This document shows, one piece after another, positions 54,125 through 64,000 of a DNA stretch of 64,000 bases. This stretch comes from Candidatus Altimarinota bacterium (lineage in GTDB: Bacteria; Patescibacteriota; Gracilibacteria; BD1-5; UBA6164). The DNA is taken from contig JACFNZ010000002.1 in the NCBI GenBank assembly GCA_019454605.1, forward strand, positions 1 to 64,000, read 5' to 3'. The translations under genes were made by a program, and so were the position numbers. How positions within the stretch are numbered: the first letter of the stretch is position 1; each line of letters starts with the position of its first letter. A model generated the notes under the pieces. That model was not told where the DNA came from. It saw only the letters and a list, made by a program, of their open reading frames with translations, and made no database searches.

Positions 54125-56581
54125 ATGAGTGTAGATGATAATATTTTTATATTAAAATTTAATGATTTTTGAGATACTTCATCTACTCCAAAATTAAATT
54201 ATACAAAGTGAAGTTTAACAGATTTATCTTGAAAAAAACTTGAAAATATTTCAAATAATCTTTCTATAGATAAATCTTCTCCTAGAGTTTTAAATGCTGA
54301 AATATTTGCAAATAATTCTTGAATTTTTAATAAAATAGAAGTGAATTTTTCAGAAAACATTAATTCAACAACTGATAAAACAGCATTTGTTTTAAATAAT
54401 TGATTAACTATAAATAGTGTTTTAATTTCTTGAAATAAAGCTATTTTAAACCTTGATTTATGAAGTGTTAATACAGATAGTAATTGATATAATTTATTGT
54501 TTACTTCAAATAGTTTTTGGAAAGATCTAGCTTGAAATGATGCTTGAAGTTTATGAACTGAAATAAACTTAGCTGATAAAGCAAAACCTGTTTTGATTTC
54601 TTATGATATACTTGATACTAATTGAGATTTTGTAGCAGATAAAGTAAAATTAGTTTTGTCAGAAAATATGTCTTGAAGTTTAGCTTGATTTTTGGTAAAC
54701 TCTTGAAGTTTGTCAAATTGAAATTTAGAGGATAATAAAATAACTTTTGATATATCTTGAGTTTCAGGGACTGCTCCAAATATACTTTTAAGTTATACTT
54801 GAAATTTAGAGGATAATAATAGTAATAAACTAGACAATATAACTAATTTAACTTTAAATGAAAAGATTTCTCCTAAAATAATTAATTCATATACTCTTGA
54901 TCAAAGTGGGAACTGAAAAATAGATTGAATTGAAATAGAGTTTAGTGAAGATATAAATAGTGATTTTAGTGATTTTAATATAGTTGTTTCATGATATAGT
55001 TTAAATAATTTTTCTACTTATACTAAAAATTGAAATAATAAAGTGATAGTTTCTTTAAATGAAAAACAAATTTTTGATACAGAAATAACTCCTTTAATTT
55101 CAATAAATCTAAACTCATCATTAAAAGATTTAAGTCAAAATATTATTTTACTTCAATCAAATAATACAATTGACAAAGTTTGACCAGTTATTGTTTGAGC
55201 TAGATTTGATAATATAGATAAAAAAATGTATTTAGATTTCTCTGAGAATATTTCTACAAATTTAAATAATTCATCATTTGCATTGTCTTGAGCAACAGCA
55301 AGTATAGTTAATACTACATTTAGCTCTTGAAGTAATTTTGCAGTTTTAGAGCTTAATTCTACTTGAATAGATATTTGAGTGTCTGAAATATCATTTGCTT
55401 GAAACTCAGTTTGAGATATGCTTTGAAATAAACAATTAAATACTTATTTTTCAAAAATACTAGGATGAGTGATTATAAATGAAATTATGTCTGTTTGAGG
55501 TGTAAAATATATTGAATTAAAAAATATTTCTTCATCTAGTATAGATATATCAAATTGGACTATAAAAAATGCTTTATGAAATTGAAGTGATTATACAATT
55601 CCAGCAAGTCAAACTATTTTGGCAAATAATTATTATTTAATATCTACAAACAATACTTATTTTTCTTGAATTACTTCAAATCAAATAGTAAGTTTAAATA
55701 TAAATTCAGATATTATTTTAAAAAATTGAAATATAGTTATTGATAGTGCATTATATCAAGTTTGAGAGAATAATACTTCTTTAGAAAGATTGAAAAATTG
55801 TTGAAATTGATTATCAAATATTTGTTGGTATAAAGCAGTTTGAAGTGAGTGATTTACAAATAATTCATATAAATGAACTCCAAAAAGTGATAATATTTTA
55901 GATGTAATAAATCCAGAAATAACTACAAATATAGTAGATAACCTGATTTTACCTATCTGAAATTATGATTTAAAATATAATTATAATGATAATATTTGAG
56001 TAAATACTTGAAGTATTAATTTCAAACTTGAAAAATGGGATTGAAATGATTTTGTTACAAATAATTTATTTACAACTTGAAGTGTAGATTTACTAAAAGT
56101 AAATTATATATTATCATGACTTAATTATTGAAAATATAAAGCTACATTTAGTATAAAAGATACTTCTTGAAATACTCAAAATGATGTAAAAATATTTTAT
56201 GTAGATGATTTTAGTTTTAGTTTATCAACTTGAAGTATTAATTTGTGAGAATTAAAACAAAATCAGTTAATTCAAGCACAAGATAATGTAATTGTAACAA
56301 TAAAAACACTTTGAGCTTGATTTGATTTTATACATAATTATCAAATAAATGAATTATGAGATTGGGATTGAAATATATGATATTGAGCTTGTGAGTGAGT
56401 AAGTTGTAATGAAATACAAAACTATAAATCAAAAGTATTTTCTCAAACTAAAGAATTACAAACTTCTTGAGAATTAAAAACATATAATTATATAATTAAA
56501 TATTGATGAAAAATAGATAATTTTAAGGAAGCTTGAAACTATCAAATAAATAATGAGTATAAAGTAAATGTTAAATACTAA
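54125..56581 (+). CDS. Giant Ig-like surface protein, C-terminal part with LTD domain
   Basis: The continuation of the preceding protein in the other frame; homologous sequence resumes at TCA 54041 ('SESILDNSINLNDF'), the first ATG in this frame being 54125 (818 residues). Contains 'FSENINSTTDKTAFVL'-type Big/Cna-like repeats, a lamin-tail domain ('GVIINEIMSVGGVKYIELKNIS', 'WTIKNALGNGSDYTIPAS') and a C-terminal Ig-like domain. If the shift is a sequencing error, the two parts are one gene. Confidence 0.7.
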
Positions 56582-56606
56582 AAAAGAGCCTAAGGCTCTT
56601 TTTTAA
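56581..56606. terminator. Bidirectional terminator
   Basis: Ten-bp stem AAAAAGAGCC / GGCTCTTTTT with TAA loop, just behind the giant surface protein gene and 24 nt from the convergent gene's stop. Confidence 0.88.
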
Positions 56607-56626
56607 GTATCTAAAGTAATTATTTT

Positions 56627-58585
56627 TTATCTCTTTTTATTATAAGTTTTTATTATTTCTTTTAATAAATCTTTTGCTAGATCTTTTGATAATGATGTTT
56701 TGTCAAATCTATATACTGATAGATAAAATATGAAATCATTATAATTTTTTATTACAATGTTATATTCTTTTATAGAGATAGTATTTGATAATAATAATTT
56801 TTTATACTTTTTAAATATCACATTTTCAATTTTATCTAAAGGTTTTTTTAAGCTTTCAAAATTTGTTTTATAAATTATTGTATTTCAAGCTTTTACTTTA
56901 GTAATATATTTTTTTTCAGGATTGTTTGTTTTATCAAAGTAAGTTTTAAAATCTTTAATATAATTTTTAGTTTTAGTTAGATTATCTTGAGATTTAGAAT
57001 TTATATAATCATTTAAAGATAGAAAAATATTTTTATAATTTCTTAATAATTCTTGATAATTATTTGATATATTATTATTTATTTGTGTAAAATAACTAAT
57101 ATATTCATAATTTATTGAATTATAAAGAGAATCTATATATTTTGATAAAGCTTTATTTGTGTTATTATTTAGATACTTTTTTACTTCATCTAAGTTCAAA
57201 ATTAAATTAGTTCAAGATCAAGATGAGTTTCAGTTTTCACTTCAAGTATAACTTCAATTTGAGTTGTTTTCACTACCTGAATTTGAATTATTTTCAATTA
57301 TATTACAAGATTTTAAAAGTTCTCATCAAATACATGATTTTCAAGATTTCAATTGCCAAACATAACTTCAATTATATATTTTACATTCTAAATCAGTTGA
57401 AGTATTACAAGTAGGTGTTATAGATCAACCCCCTCATCATCAGCCACCTCATCATCAACTTCATCATCCAGAGTTTGGTATACAACTATTTCCAGACTTT
57501 GCATATCAACTATTACAAGTTATTGAACAACTAGGAAAACTAGAAATACTTCAATTATTAACACTTTCAATACTACAAGAATTAGTATTTATATTTATAC
57601 TTCAAGTTTTAATATATTCATTTTGTGACCAGTCAGTTATTTTTAAGCTATAACTATAAGGTGCTTTATTTGATAATAAAGTAGTATTTGGGTTTATAAT
57701 TAGAGTTTTTCAAGTATTTGTAAAGTTTGAAGTATAGTTTATATTTAAATTATTTTTATCTTTTAATTCAAAACTATATCAAGTAAATGTGTTTATGTTT
57801 TCAGAAAAACTAAAACTTAAATCATCACTTCAGTCAATATTTAAACTAGTATTTGTAGTTTTTAAAGATGGTTTTGCTTTATCTTCTTCAATAATTGAAT
57901 TGTTAGAAATAATTCAAACATTTCAAAAACTTCAAGTAGTTGATATTATTTGTGGTAATTCTCAAGAGTTAAATATATTGTCAACAAAGTTTATTATTCA
58001 AGAGTTTGAATTTCAAGCATAAGATGTTATACTATTTCATCATACTTTTATATCTCATAAATCATTTAAATCTGAAATTGGATTTGAAAAATAAACTAAG
58101 TATCAATCAATAAATCAATTATTGTTTTGGTCAAGTGAGTAGGCTTTTATAATAGTATTAGTTCAAATTACTTCTATTTTTACATTTTCTTTTAAAGTAT
58201 TTTGGTCTAATATGCTTATAGTATAATTTCAAGAATTTTGTATTTTATAGCTAAATTCTACACTTGACACACAATTTAAAACTCAAGAAAAACTATATTT
58301 AAAAGCTCAATTTGAAGTAGTTTCAATATTTGTATTACAATTTCAACTTTTATTACTTGAGATATATTCAAATCAAGAAGGCATATTTAGTAAAAAAGTT
58401 TTATTTGTATTATCTCAAAAAGATGTTATTTGAAAATCTACTATAGAGTTAGTAGATAATCAACTTAAATTATTTCTATAAGTTTCTTCTCAAGAAGTGG
58501 CTTTTTTTATTAAAAAATCATTATTTGCATTTACAAAATTTAATAAAAAAATATTTAAAAATATTAAAAATAAAAATTTTTTCAT
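56627..58585 (-). CDS. Secreted protein with Gly-rich linker and helical C-domain
   Basis: A 652-residue protein. Signal peptide at 1-20 ('LFLIFLNIFLLNFVNAN'). Two or more Ig-like or Big-like units rich in Asn/Ser ('FSENINTFTGYSFELKDK'), a Cys-rich part ('CSIESVNNGSISSFPSCSITCNSGYAKSGNSCIPNSGG'), a Gly linker of nine TGA/GGC-type glycines, another short Cys stretch, then about 200 residues of Lys/Asn-rich helix. The C-terminal helical region resembles those of the giant 20.8-25.4 kb protein. Function unknown. Confidence 0.7.
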
Positions 58586-58591
58586 AATAAA

Positions 58592-59584
58592 TTAATTAAT
58601 TATAAAAGTGTTGTTTTTTAAATTTATAATTCATTTAGTAGTCATTATATTAAAAAAATAAGTTCATTTATCTAGGTTTTTAGGTATTTTTACACTCATA
58701 ACTTGATCTGAAATAATTTCAAAAGAAGCATTTTTTAAAATAGTATTATTGCTTAATTGTAATGAAATAACTTTACTAAATCAATTTCATTGTAAAACAA
58801 TTATATTATCTGTATCATTTTTTATACTTTTAGGAGTTATATTTGCTATATTTGTTTCAGTATCACTAAAAGAAAAAAATATTTTTTTATCTAGAGTATG
58901 AATTGAATTATCTATCATTTGTAAAATAATAAAGTATTCTCATTCTCAAAAAGTATTTTTTTCAATAGATAAAAATATATCTTCTTTATCTATAATTGGA
59001 GTTAAATTAATTCATCAAATATTTACATATTTTATAAGATATTTTTTATCTCAAGATATTTTTATCAAATTATTTATATTTGAATTTAAATTATATTTAT
59101 CTAAATTTATATTTATACTTCAAGTGAGTGATTTTTTTATATCATTTTTAATTTCTATTTCTTCTTTTTTATCTTCTTTAATATTTATAATATCATTAAA
59201 ATCATTTTCATTTAAGATTCAGTTATTTTTTGATTTTCAAATAATTTTTATATTATCAACATTTTTAAAATCACTTTCATTTAATCAAACTTCTTTATCA
59301 TTTACAATTATTTTTTCTATATTTAAAGACTTTAATTTATCTTTATTTAAAGAAATATTGTTTTTTCAATCTCAAGGAATTAACAAATTTAACTCTATTT
59401 CATTTCAATTATTAAAAGGAATATTTTTAAGTAATTTTGTATCCCAGGTAATATTTTTAAATAATATTTCAAAATTTTTATTTTCATTTTTAATGCTAAA
59501 ACTATTTAAATTTATATAAATTATTATTAATATAAATAACAATATAGTAGTAAAAATTATAGTTTTTTTATAATTAATAAACAT
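58592..59584 (-). CDS. Membrane-anchored hypothetical protein, IPT/TIG-like end
   Basis: A 330-residue protein with one N-terminal membrane helix (9-25, 'IIFTTILLFILIIIYI') and an extracytoplasmic part dominated by Asn/Ile/Lys. The last third ('IANITPKSIKNDTDNIIVLQGNGFSKVISLQLSNN') matches an IPT/TIG-like Ig fold. Overlaps the next upstream gene by 11 nt and ends 6 nt before the following gene, so the three genes form one unit. No known function. Confidence 0.6.
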
Positions 59585-59990
59585 ATAAATTTAGTTTTTT
59601 AGTTATTAAAGAATTTCAATCATTTAAAGTAACTATTATTGATTCATTTGGATTTGAAGTTGGAGGAGATAAATATAAAAAATTTATATAAGCTCAACTA
59701 CTAGAGTCATAATCCAAACTTGAAATAGTTCAAGAAATAGGATTAGTAAAACCACTTCAAGCAGTTATTGTATATGTTATAATATTTTTTTCATCATCTT
59801 TAAAGTAAAGTGTATAACTTTGAGTTTTATTTGTTTTTATGATACGAGGATCACTGTTTGGAATTACACTTAAAACTAAAGGAGGATGATTTGATAGTCA
59901 AACAATAGCAGAAACTATTACATTTTCATTTGCTATTGTTATATTTAATAAAGATATAAATAATATAAAAAATGAAATTATTTTTTTCAT
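59574..59990 (-). CDS. Secreted hypothetical protein, Ig-like
   Basis: A 138-residue secreted protein: signal peptide (1-20, ending 'TIANEN') and one Ig/cadherin-like domain ('HPPLVLSVIPNSDPRI', 'TQSYTLYFKDDEKNIITYTITAGSG', 'SIIVTLNDGNSLITKKLNLYVY'). Overlaps the downstream gene by 11 nt. Resembles single-domain 'DP/DG-ITYT' Ig modules. Function unknown. Confidence 0.62.
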
Positions 59991-60012
59991 ATCTAAATAT
60001 TTATAAAATAAA

Positions 60013-61203
60013 TTATTTATTTTCATTTAATTCTTTTAAGATTTTTTCTTTTAGTTCTTGCTCTTTTTTAGCTTTTTGTTTAGGCACTATAACTACAAAA
60101 TAAGCTAAAATTAATATTAAAATAATTCAAATAGTAAAGATCAAATAATAATTTATTCAAATATATTTTTCATTATAAGTAATATAAAAATCCTTTGATT
60201 TTTCAAAATTTTTAATTTCTTTATTTTTTGCTTCATAACTTAAATCAAAACTTGCTGTTATTTTTTTGTTTACAACTCTTGAATTTATTTTTTGCCAAAA
60301 CATTAAATATTTTGCATTATCAAAAGCCTTATCAGCATAATAATCTTCAATTGATTTAAATTTAACCTCTTTAGTTCAATCATCATTTAAGATATTATAT
60401 CAAAATCATTCCCAAGAAATATCAAATTTTCTCTCACTATTAGGTAAAACATTTCATAAAACATCATTTATAGGAAGGTAATCAACCATTTTTTCTCATA
60501 AATAAGTTCAAGCAGGAGTATATAGGGTTTCTTTTCAAATATTTTTTAATACTTCTCAATTTTCATCAGTTAAAGTTATTTTTCAACTAGGTTTTAGATG
60601 AATATTTCAATTATTTTGGAAAATAGTTTGAAATATGATTGGTAATGAATTAAAATTAGTTTTAGAATCTAGTTTTTTTTCTTTGTTGTATTGTCAAATT
60701 TGGAAATCCTTAACTTCTCATGAAACTAAAACTTCTCAAGGAACATTTACTAAAATTAAAACTCATAATCTTTGAACTACTGCAACTTGTCAGCCTGCTG
60801 GATTTCCAGGAGAGAAAAATATAGCTCAATAATGTCATCCTGGCTCTGATGTAGTTGGGACTTTAATAGTAAAATAAACTTCCTTACTTTCTTTTGGTGC
60901 TAGAGTTAAATTTTTATCTTCTAACTCAATCCAATTAGACAAAGAGTATTTACTTGTTTCTGACTCTGATTGTTTAACAAATTTAGGAGTTCAAGTATCA
61001 TCTCAAGCAATAAAATCTTCTTTTGATGAATAAAGAGTTATGGGAGTATCTCAAGAGTTGGTCAATTTTATTTTTTCTTTTTTTGATGAATTTTTGTCTA
61101 TATCAAATTCAAATTTTAAAGGGCTTATTGAAAAAGATGCAAAAGTATTATTAATAATTCAAAAAGATATTAATAAAATAAAAACTAAAAGTATTTTCTT
61201 CAT
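60013..61203 (-). CDS. DUF916-like surface protein with C-terminal membrane helix
   Basis: A 396-residue protein: signal peptide (1-23), an Ig-like domain starting 'FSISPLKFEFDIDKNSSKKEKIKLTNSGDTPITLYSSKEDF' and a second one with 'GHYGAIFFSPGNPAGGQVAVVQRLGVLILVNVPGE', typical of DUF916 (peptidoglycan-binding part of WxL-interacting proteins), and a C-terminal membrane helix at 358-376 followed by a Lys/Glu cytoplasmic tail. Encoded next to a WxL-like protein, as in Gram-positive surface clusters. Confidence 0.72.
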
Positions 61204-61265
61204 TGGATAATTATTAAAGTTAAATAACTGCTTTTTTAATATACTAAATTCTTTTAAAAAAGCAA

Positions 61266-61298
61266 TAAAAAAACCTACCTTTTTTGGTAAGTTTTTCC
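61266..61298 (-). terminator. Terminator of the WxL-like gene
   Basis: Minus-strand stem AACTTACC / GGTAGGTT (one U-G pair) with A6 loop and T7, directly after the WxL-like stop at 61309. Confidence 0.8.
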
Positions 61299-61308
61299 TT
61301 ATTTTAAA

Positions 61309-61932
61309 CTAAAAATTTCAAGTAACAGTAAATGTTAAAGTATCATTATAATTTCAAGCTTCTGTTTGAGCATCAGTAGTAGCTGTTAAATCCACAGTTG
61401 TTACAGCATTTGATTTAGCAACATTATCAGCTGTTAATATAACTTGAGTTGCTGCAACATTAGCTAATGTTAATGCTGTTCATCAATTATTTGTAGATGA
61501 TTGTATTTCATAACTATCAGTTCAAGTAGTTGCAGTAGAATCTACTCTTTGTAAAGCTCATATATGTCTATCAGTTGCAGTATCTCAAGTAGCAAGTCAA
61601 GTTGATGCAACAGAAACAGTTATTCAATCTATTGCATTAGATGCAGTTGTAACTGATATGTTTTTTGTATTTGGAGTTCAAGGAACTAGATCTCAAAAAT
61701 CAATAGTACTCGAACTAAGAACCATACTTAATGTAGGTAATACTGTAGCAGAAACATTTACTGTTGCTAATCAAGTTCATATTTTAGTAACTGTGTCATA
61801 TTCAACATCTGTATTAGTATCACCACCAGTAACACTTCATGTAAAAGTTATACTAGAAGCAAAAGTACTATTCATAGCTACTAGAGCTATAATAGAAGAA
61901 AAAGCAATAGCTTTTTTAAAACTTGTTTTCAT
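61309..61932 (-). CDS. WxL-like secreted surface protein
   Basis: A 207-residue secreted protein: signal peptide (1-25, 'AIAFSSIIALVAMNSTFAS'), then an all-beta, Thr/Ala/Val-rich domain ('ATVLPTLSMVLSSSTIDFGDLVPGTPNTKNISV') and a final strand 'AGNYNDTLTFTVTGNF', laid out like the C-terminal WxL domain (but with Phe in place of W). Less A+T-rich codons than neighbours suggest strong expression. Likely bound to the surface together with the DUF916-like protein. Stop TAG. Confidence 0.7.
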
Positions 61933-62001
61933 AAATTTATGATTAAAAAATAAATAATGTATAATAAATTAAATATTTTTTGTTTTTATTTTATAATTCT
62001 A

Positions 62002-62028
62002 ATTATCATAATTTTTTAAAAAAGTCAA
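62002..62028 (-). promoter_or_regulatory. Putative promoter of the WxL-like gene
   Basis: On the minus strand TTGACT (62023-62028) and GATAAT (62002-62007) 15 nt apart, about 70 nt upstream of the start at 61932. Confidence 0.4.
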
Positions 62029-62107
62029 GAGAATATTTTATTTTTTAAAATTAGCTTTTTTTAAATAAATAATTATTATTTTTTAAATTATTTTTTATAA
62101 AATATTT

Positions 62108-62461
62108 ATGAAAAAATCATGAGATAAATGAGAAATAATAGCTATTGAATATCTTAAAAAAAATTGATTTGAAATAATTGATACAAATTTTAAATTTTCT
62201 AGATTTTGAGAAATAGATATAGTTTGAAAAAAAGAAGATTTAACGATATTTTTTGAAGTGAAATATAGAAGTAATAATTTTTTTTGAATTTGAGAGGAAA
62301 GTATAACTAAATCAAAACTTTTTAAATTATCAAAAACTATCAATTATTATGTTTTAACTCATAAACTTGATTTTGAAAAAATAAGATTTGATATTATTAC
62401 TATATTAAAAGAAGAAAAATCATATAAACTAACTCACTATAGAAACCAAAGTTTAGTTTAA
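62108..62461 (+). CDS. yraN: UPF0102/YraN family endonuclease-like protein
   Basis: A 117-residue YraN protein: 'GDKGEIIAIEYLKKNGFEIIDTNFKFSRFGEIDIVGKKEDLTIFFEVKYRSN' is the full signature (G-E-x-x-A...GEIDIV...VFVEVK-R), a PD-(D/E)xK core with E-D-x-EVK. It is thought to be a Holliday-junction or related nuclease. The gene starts in an A+T-rich region and is separated from tex by 72 nt. Confidence 0.92.
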
Positions 62462-62533
62462 TTATTAAAAAATAATTTACTTTTAAAATAACTTCTCTAT
62501 ACTCTTTTTTAAATATTTTTTAAAGTAAATAAA

Positions 62534-64000
62534 ATGTTATTAGAACCAAATTATTTAGAAATCATTTCAAATGAATTAAGTATAACTCAAAACCAAGTTT
62601 TAGTTGTTTTAGAAATGATAAAATCTTGAGATACAATTCCTTTTATTGCTCGTTATAGAAAAGAAATTACAAGAAACCTAGATGAAATTCAAATAAAAAC
62701 AATCATTGATTTAGAAAAAAAGATAAAAAACCTGTATGAAGCAAAATTTAGTGCTATAAATAATATAACAGAAGCCTGAAAAATGACTCCTGATTTATTA
62801 AATAACTTAATAAATGCAAAAACCTTAAAAGAAGTTGAGGAAATTTATAAACCATATAAATCAAAGAAAAAAACTAAAGCAATGATTGCTTTAGAAAAAT
62901 GATTTAAAGAAGTTTCAGATCTTATAAAATTAAATAAATCATTTGAAATACCTAAAAATTTGCTTTCTAAATACACTGAAGATGAAATTATTTCATGAGC
63001 TATAGATATTATTTCAAGTGAAATTTCATTAAATACTATTTTAAGAGAATTATTAATTACTGAGTATAAAAAATATTGAATAATATCGTCAAGTAAAAAA
63101 ACTCCAAAATCACTAGAAAAACTAAATGATAAAGATAGGGAACAAATCCCAAAGTTTGAATTATATTTTGAAAATTCTCTAAAAATACAAAATATAAAAC
63201 CGTATCAAATTTTAGCTTTAAATAGATGAGAGTCTCTTTGAATTTTAAATGTAAGATTAGAAAAAGATGAAATTATTTTAGATAAATTAAGATATAATTA
63301 CTCAAATATTTTAAATATTAATTCTCCTTTTTTAAAAGAGTTAGAAACAGCATTTTTAAGTTGATATGATACATTGTTTTCTTCAATTGAAAATGAAATA
63401 AGATCTGATTTAACAGATATTTGAGAAGATGATAGTATTTTGATTTTTGAAAAAAATTTATTTAATTTACTTATGTCAAAACCAGAAAATTGAAAAAAAG
63501 TTTTGGCTATAGATCCAGGTTTTAAAGCTTGATGTAAATTGTGTGTGCTTGATGAATTATGAAATCCAATACATTTTGATAAAATATTTTTACACTCTTT
63601 AGATAATGCAAAAACTATACTAAAAGATATTATACTAAAATATAAAATAGATGTTGTTGTAATTTGAAATTGAACTTGATCAAATGAAGCTCAAGATTTA
63701 GTAAAAGAAGTGTTTTCTAAAGATATATTTATAGTAAATGAATCTTGAGCTTCTGTTTATAGTGCTTGAGAAATAGCTCAAGACGAGTTTCCTGATATTG
63801 ATGTGCTTGATAGAGGGACAATTTCTATTTGAAGAAGATTTATTGACCCTTTATCAGAGCTTGTAAAAGTGCCTGTTTGAAGTATTTGAGTTTGAATGTA
63901 TCAACATGATATAACACAAAAAAAATTAGAAGAAAAACTTTCTTTTGTAGTTGAAATGTCGGTAAATGAAGTTTGAATAAATGTAAATCAAGCATCAATT
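62534..64000 (+). CDS. tex: Transcription accessory protein Tex (C-terminus beyond window)
   Basis: An RNA-binding factor; only the first 489 residues are in the window, out of about 700-780. Features: 'VLEMIKSGDTIPFIARYRKEITRNLDEIQI' (N-terminal Tex signature), 'LINAKTLKEVEEIYKPYKSKKKTKAMIA', the YqgF/RNase H-like centre 'KVLAIDPGFKAGCKLCVLDELG' and 'VVVIGNGTGSNEAQDLVKEVF', then '[57 protein letters not shown]'. TGA glycines occur throughout. The S1 domain would follow beyond the right edge. Confidence 0.96.

Noticed and set aside
1-64000. TGA as tryptophan (mycoplasma code)
   Set aside because: TGA sits at invariant glycines in P-loops, GalE and TypA, and TGG is still used for Trp.

Overview
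The window comes from an organism that reads TGA as glycine (translation table 25). Nearly every gene is broken by in-frame TGA under the standard code and becomes a full-length, recognisable protein when TGA is Gly. TGA falls on invariant glycines: the GxxGxxG loop of GalE, the P-loop of the HprK-like kinase, 'RGITI' of TypA and 'IGPHPDD' of the PIG-L deacetylase. With the extreme A+T content, tight packing and A-rich leaders without a clear Shine-Dalgarno motif, this points to Candidate Phyla Radiation bacteria of the Gracilibacteria/Absconditabacteria (BD1-5/SR1) type. All coordinates here use TGA=Gly; TAA is the main stop and TAG the minor one.

Layout. 1-3 kb: EarP (cut by the left edge), a VanY-type peptidase, an RlmE/FtsJ methyltransferase and RecX. 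3-4 kb: an AbiEii-type toxin-antitoxin pair. 4-16.9 kb: one long plus-strand surface-polysaccharide cluster with five GT4 glycosyltransferases, a FemAB-like gene broken by TAA, a hexapeptide acyltransferase, a methyltransferase, an HprK-like kinase with a nucleotidyltransferase-like partner, a PIG-L deacetylase, WbqC and an aldose epimerase. A DUF4143-type ATPase is inserted so that the 5' end of the PIG-L gene is duplicated on both sides. 17-20.7 kb: a small RelE-like module, GrpE, a HAD phosphatase, GalE and a secreted Fn3-like protein. 20.8-27.6 kb (minus): a giant DUF1800+DUF1501 fusion, a MazF-type module and a NicO metal transporter. 27.7-31 kb: small membrane proteins, a Panacea-domain toxin-antitoxin operon with palindromic operators, and a DUF559 protein. 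31-35.3 kb (minus): two large paralogous proteins with PD-(D/E)xK-like cores, one ending in a SEC-C zinc motif; this is the best candidate for an undescribed system. 35.6-36.1 kb (minus): a divergent tmRNA. 36-39.3 kb: a zinc-ribbon membrane protein, a TPM protein, LemA and a small Cys-rich protein. 39.3-43.7 kb (minus): ManC, TypA and the rpsF-ssb-rpsR operon. 43.8-61.9 kb: envelope proteins, namely a DsbA-like oxidoreductase, a 1,354-residue adhesin with a possible beta-barrel, a giant Ig-like/LTD protein carrying a frameshift, and a minus-strand run ending in a DUF916-like and a WxL-like protein. 62.1-64 kb: YraN and Tex (cut by the right edge).

Taken together, the window is mainly cell envelope: ManC and GalE supply nucleotide sugars, the 4-17 kb cluster assembles and decorates a glycan, and the 44-62 kb genes encode secreted or anchored adhesin-like proteins, consistent with an episymbiotic or predatory lifestyle (inference). 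At least four toxin-antitoxin modules plus the paralogous nuclease pair make up a defence/mobile layer. No gene-free gap exceeds 300 bases. No CRISPR array, rRNA, ordinary tRNA or transposase was seen.
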